Shown piece after piece: positions 61,437 through 64,000 of a stretch of 64,000 nucleotides of DNA. Where the stretch lies: NCBI GenBank assembly GCA_002432425.1, contig DJEL01000012.1:1-64000 (forward strand), read 5' to 3'. The DNA comes from Lachnospiraceae bacterium UBA5899 (GTDB lineage Bacteria > Bacillota > Clostridia > Lachnospirales > Lachnospiraceae). Each line of letters starts with the position of its first letter. Within the stretch, counting starts at the first letter, position 1. The notes under the pieces were generated by a model, which was given only the letters and a program-made list of their open reading frames with translations, was not told the origin of the DNA and made no database searches. The translations under genes were made by a program, and so were the position numbers.

Positions 61437-61465
61437 ACAGCACCGCCTGTTTCAGACGATGCTGT
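61437..61465 (-). other. Hairpin between the substrate-like gene and the ABC exporter gene
   Basis: ACAGCATCG and CGGTGCTGT form a stem with one mismatch. The tail (TTTG) is poor for termination, so it likely gives partial read-through or mRNA protection, favouring more substrate than transporter. Confidence 0.55.
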
Positions 61466-61487
61466 CCTTTTTCTCAAGTGTTATTTT

Positions 61488-61937
61488 TTAGTCATCATAA
61501 CCGCCCTGTACATTCGGTGCCTTCGTACAGGAAATGGTGGCAGAAATAACTGCCAGACCATCCGGGTCATCACAGTAAACCTTCAGTAAGGAACTGTAAT
61601 TGTCGTTGCAGTTATAGGCATTGCCATGCTGTTCTCTGGTCAGGACTACGGTACAGCCGTTTACGCTGACGCCGAAGGACTCAAAGCTTGCACTGGTAAT
61701 GGTCTGGTTAAATACGATGGTAACAGTGGAAGCGGTAGAAATATGCTGCACACTGCCGTGGTTTGCGGTTACGCGGAAGTTTGCGTACTTCTCGTGTGGC
61801 ACTACCTGCTCCTTATTTACGGATACCGTCCAGCACTGCGGTTCGTCCGAACCGGAAGGATTGGCTCCGCTGTTGGCATAAATGCCTTCTGCTAAATCTT
61901 CATTTTCTAAAATAACAGGGCTCTCATATTTTTTCAT
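61488..61937 (-). CDS. Candidate exported or modified five-cysteine protein with leader-like start
   Basis: 149 residues, intracellular-looking start without a signal peptide. The first 22 residues (MKKYESPVILENEDLAEGIY...) resemble leader segments of peptide natural products, and a small-residue stretch ANSGANPSGSD follows. The remaining 115 residues are Ser/Thr/Val/Asn-rich beta-type sequence with five cysteines at about 35, 94, 109, 121 and 137. I recall similar leaders on Lachnospiraceae proteins but know no assigned function. A strong promoter, AAGGAG, and a following exporter gene support a substrate role. Confidence 0.7.
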   Translation of the reverse strand: MKKYESPVILENEDLAEGIYANSGANPSGSDEPQCWTVSVNKEQVVPHEKYANFRVTANHGSVQHISTASTVTIVFNQTITSASFESFGVSVNGCTVVLTREQHGNAYNCNDNYSSLLKVYCDDPDGLAVISATISCTKAPNVQGGYDD

Positions 61938-62019
61938 AATTTCAACTCCTTTTACAAAAAACTCCTCTACCTTTATGATATTCGGTATCCCCTATAAAGG
62001 TACCCCCTTGATTACCTTT

Positions 62020-62048
62020 ATTTTAAAATACGTTTTACCTTATGTCAA
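62020..62048 (-). promoter_or_regulatory. Strong promoter of the substrate-like gene
   Basis: Minus-strand TTGACA (62048-62043), 17-base spacer, TAAAAT (62025-62020). The roughly 75-base leader holds several GGTA/TACC repeats. Confidence 0.75.
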
Positions 62049-62094
62049 GGTAACAAAATTTACAAATTTGTACTTTTTTAAATACGACAACAGT

Positions 62095-63489
62095 CTATTT
62101 TTCAAACAGAGACATTCTTTTTACCAGTTTGCCTCTCTCTTTGGCATTTCTTAACACCGCCTTAACGGATGTGTTCCTGATTTTCCGGTTGTTCCTAAAA
62201 AAACGTACCAGTGTGATGCACCAGAGCAGGGGCCAGAGCAAAAAACATTTTCCGGCTTTTGGGAAATTCAGGTGCATCTGATGGTGAAATTCGCGCGTGT
62301 AAGCGCCAAAACCGCTGCCTCTCATCGCTACCATTCTGTCCGTCGAGGTATTTCCGAATTCTTCGCTGTCCAGCACATCCCTTAAAAATGCCGCCGGCAG
62401 AGTATACCCTGCTGTTTGGTCTTTTTTACCGGGCTTTTCCCTTGTGTTTCCCTTCCTGCCGTTTTTCATAAAGCTTACACTTTCCTCCGGCAGTCCCAGA
62501 TATTCCACACAGGCAGCTGTTACCACATCGGAAAAACCTTTGAGACCGCTTTCCGCTATCAGCCTTTCATAAAGCTGTTGTTCTTCATCGGCCACTCCTT
62601 TTTTCCAGAAGACCACCCAGTCGCATAAAAGCTTCAGTCCAAATCCGGCACGCAGAAAGTGCTGCAGCATATGAAGAAGCAGTTCGTATGCGTGGCAGGC
62701 GCCGGTCAGCACCGGCAGGGTAACCCCCATAATTTTCTTTTCTTCCGTGTGCATTGCAAAAAGCTCCCGGCATTTTTTCAGGTAGGCATTTATGGCAGCA
62801 TTGTCGAACGGCTCCGCTATCAGGGTGTGAAGTTCCACCACAATTCCTTCCGCAGTCTGCATCACCAGATGGTGCAGGGAATGTTGTTCTTCCTTTATCG
62901 TCATGCCATGTGCCCGAAAAAGCTCCCGGGCTTTCGGCAAATCGCCTTCTTTCAGCAGATACAAATCCACATCGCTGGATTTGCGCAGTTCCGGCACCGG
63001 ATAATAAGCCGAGGTCGTCGTTCCTTTTAATAAAGCAACCGGAATGTCCGCCTCCCTCAAAAGCCCTGTAAGAAACTTGCCGGTAAACAAAAGATGATAA
63101 TTCTGGCTCACCGTCCGCCGGGCTGCCTGCTGCCAGACCGCCCTCCATGCGCCCATACCCCCGGCTTCCTCTTGTACGATAGTCTCCGGCGCTTCCCCGG
63201 TTTCCTCATGCACGGTAGTTTCCGGTGCGTTCACAGCTTCCTCCTGCGCGGCAGTTTCCAGCACATCATACAGAAGGGAAAGTACCTGGTGCGCCTGCGC
63301 CATGGCAAAGAGCTTTTCATAGTTTATATCGTCCGTCAGCCCGGAACTCTTTATTTTTTTCCGGTCCGGATTTTCTGCCAATGCCGCTTTCAGCAGCCGG
63401 AGCAGTTCCCGCTCTTCTCTGTCGGGACCGACCGCAACTTTCTCTGCCCTTTCCATAAAATCTGCCTTTCCGTCACTCGTTTCTATCAC
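62095..63489 (-). CDS. PF14907-type nucleotidyltransferase-like protein
   Basis: A 464-residue member of the uncharacterised nucleotidyltransferase group found in peptide-modification clusters. The polymerase-beta-type core is IPVALLKGTTTSAYYPVPEL then RKSSDVDLYLL, with the two catalytic aspartates in DVD. A helical C-terminal domain follows. An inserted repeat near residues 80-110 has two to three 12-residue units like EEAVNAPETTVH. It is encoded upstream of the substrate-like gene. Reaction unknown. Confidence 0.85.
   Translation of the reverse strand: MIETSDGKADFMERAEKVAVGPDREERELLRLLKAALAENPDRKKIKSSGLTDDINYEKLFAMAQAHQVLSLLYDVLETAAQEEAVNAPETTVHEETGEAPETIVQEEAGGMGAWRAVWQQAARRTVSQNYHLLFTGKFLTGLLREADIPVALLKGTTTSAYYPVPELRKSSDVDLYLLKEGDLPKARELFRAHGMTIKEEQHSLHHLVMQTAEGIVVELHTLIAEPFDNAAINAYLKKCRELFAMHTEEKKIMGVTLPVLTGACHAYELLLHMLQHFLRAGFGLKLLCDWVVFWKKGVADEEQQLYERLIAESGLKGFSDVVTAACVEYLGLPEESVSFMKNGRKGNTREKPGKKDQTAGYTLPAAFLRDVLDSEEFGNTSTDRMVAMRGSGFGAYTREFHHQMHLNFPKAGKCFLLWPLLWCITLVRFFRNNRKIRNTSVKAVLRNAKERGKLVKRMSLFEK
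63166..63267. repeat. 36-bp in-frame tandem repeat in the nucleotidyltransferase gene
   Basis: Copies begin with TTCCTC at 63166, 63202 and 63238 (third partial). They encode Glu/Ala/Pro/Thr-rich 12-residue units and preserve the frame. Confidence 0.8.
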
Positions 63490-63501
63490 TCTTTCGCTCC
63501 C

Positions 63502-64000
63502 TCACCGGCTTTTCAGGGGTTCCAGCTCTACGGTACCTAATAGGTAACCATATTCCGTGGGATTTTGCTCATTTGCAAAATAAATCTGCCTGCCGCTGTC
63601 CTTATCCGTAAGGCGCAGATACACCAGACAGGTGCCGGACTGCCAGCCTGTCAGGGAAATGTCCGCCGAAACCGTTTCCACCCGTTCTGCTCCTCTTCCG
63701 CCCGTCAAATAAGTAAAGTCCACGTCCAGAGGGATTTCCAGGCATTCCCCGGTATCTTCACACACTATAATAACCTCTGGAACCGCTTCTTTTAAAATCG
63801 GCGCAAATCCCACATTCTGTAAGTCTATCCGTAAAGAAAGAATATCCTTCCAGAAATGATATTCTCCGCTCACCTCTTTTAGAAGCAGCCGGTAGCCCAG
63901 ATGCCTTTCCGCATAAGAAAGACCGTCCGTGCCCTGATAACAGCCCTCTTCCTCTACCGTGGCGGCTGCCCATTTTTTCAGAACTTCTCTGTCATAGTCC
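63502..64000 (-). CDS. DUF4832-like protein, C-terminal part (cut by window)
   Basis: 166 codons are visible, open to the window edge. HLGYRLLLKEVSGEYHFWKD and LRIDLQNVGFAPILKEAVPE match the C-terminal beta-sandwich of DUF4832-type, glycosidase-like proteins. The rest lies outside. It is 12 bp upstream of the nucleotidyltransferase gene and so probably belongs to the same transcript. Whether it is exported cannot be judged without its start. Confidence 0.75.
   Translation of the reverse strand, partial: DYDREVLKKWAAATVEEEGCYQGTDGLSYAERHLGYRLLLKEVSGEYHFWKDILSLRIDLQNVGFAPILKEAVPEVIIVCEDTGECLEIPLDVDFTYLTGGRGAERVETVSADISLTGWQSGTCLVYLRLTDKDSGRQIYFANEQNPTEYGYLLGTVELEPLKSR

Noticed and set aside
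1..64000. tRNA, rRNA or replication-origin features
   Set aside because: No tRNA-like cloverleaf, rRNA segment or DnaA-box cluster was found by eye; a covariance-model scan would be needed to be certain.

Overview
The window looks like a chromosomal segment of a Lachnospiraceae-type Firmicute (order Clostridia). This rests on Firmicute-style AGGAGG ribosome sites, many small families typical of gut Clostridia (DUF6145-like, DUF3783, DUF5808, CotF-like, PD-(D/E)XK Rpn proteins, ATC hydrolase), and consensus TTGACA/TATAAT promoters. Species cannot be fixed from sequence alone.

Layout. (1) 1-24.6 kb is a dense, almost entirely minus-strand housekeeping block: lysS-greA, a chemotaxis receptor, dusB-coaX, birA, argF, an SPFH/NfeD membrane pair, a SleB-like cell-wall hydrolase, proC, an rRNA methyltransferase, pfkA, dnaE, metK, murA, an M23 LysM/G5 endopeptidase, a flavin reductase and a coiled-coil membrane protein. 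(2) 24.6-35.1 kb is an accessory and decay zone. It holds a GNAT enzyme, a lipoprotein, a ferritin-like coat protein, a truncated duplicate of a membrane gene next to its intact GntR(YtrA)/DUF5808 operon with 35-bp tandem repeats, and two aldo/keto reductase genes, one a deletion scar behind a MerR-type promoter. It also holds an AbiE pair with a broken toxin, TspO, and a small alarmone synthetase followed by a broken NUDIX-pyrophosphatase fusion. (3) 35.2-49.2 kb holds trhA, a complete phosphate regulon (pstSCAB-phoU-phoPR), galE, a UDPGP-type sugar nucleotidylyltransferase, and a Ca-type P-ATPase whose ribosome site lies in a terminator-like hairpin.

(4) 49.2-64 kb is the most interesting part. 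At one end an S24/S26 peptidase gene and a PqqD-HPr-kinase-like fusion gene diverge from a shared symmetrical promoter. At the other end lie an exporter-type ABC transporter, a 149-residue five-cysteine protein with a leader-like N-terminus and a strong promoter, a PF14907-type nucleotidyltransferase and the end of a DUF4832-like gene. Together they resemble a peptide-modification/export (RiPP-like) system with an unusually large substrate. Between the halves is mobile debris: an orphan Phd-type antitoxin, a GNAT gene, an Rpn-family nuclease, and an IS66 element inserted at the end of a truncated surface-protein gene without target duplication.

The genes cooperate in recognisable modules: phosphate sensing and uptake; UDP-sugar and peptidoglycan precursor supply with cell-wall remodelling; stringent-response nucleotide turnover (degraded); and the putative peptide export system, whose function is inferred only from domain content and proximity.
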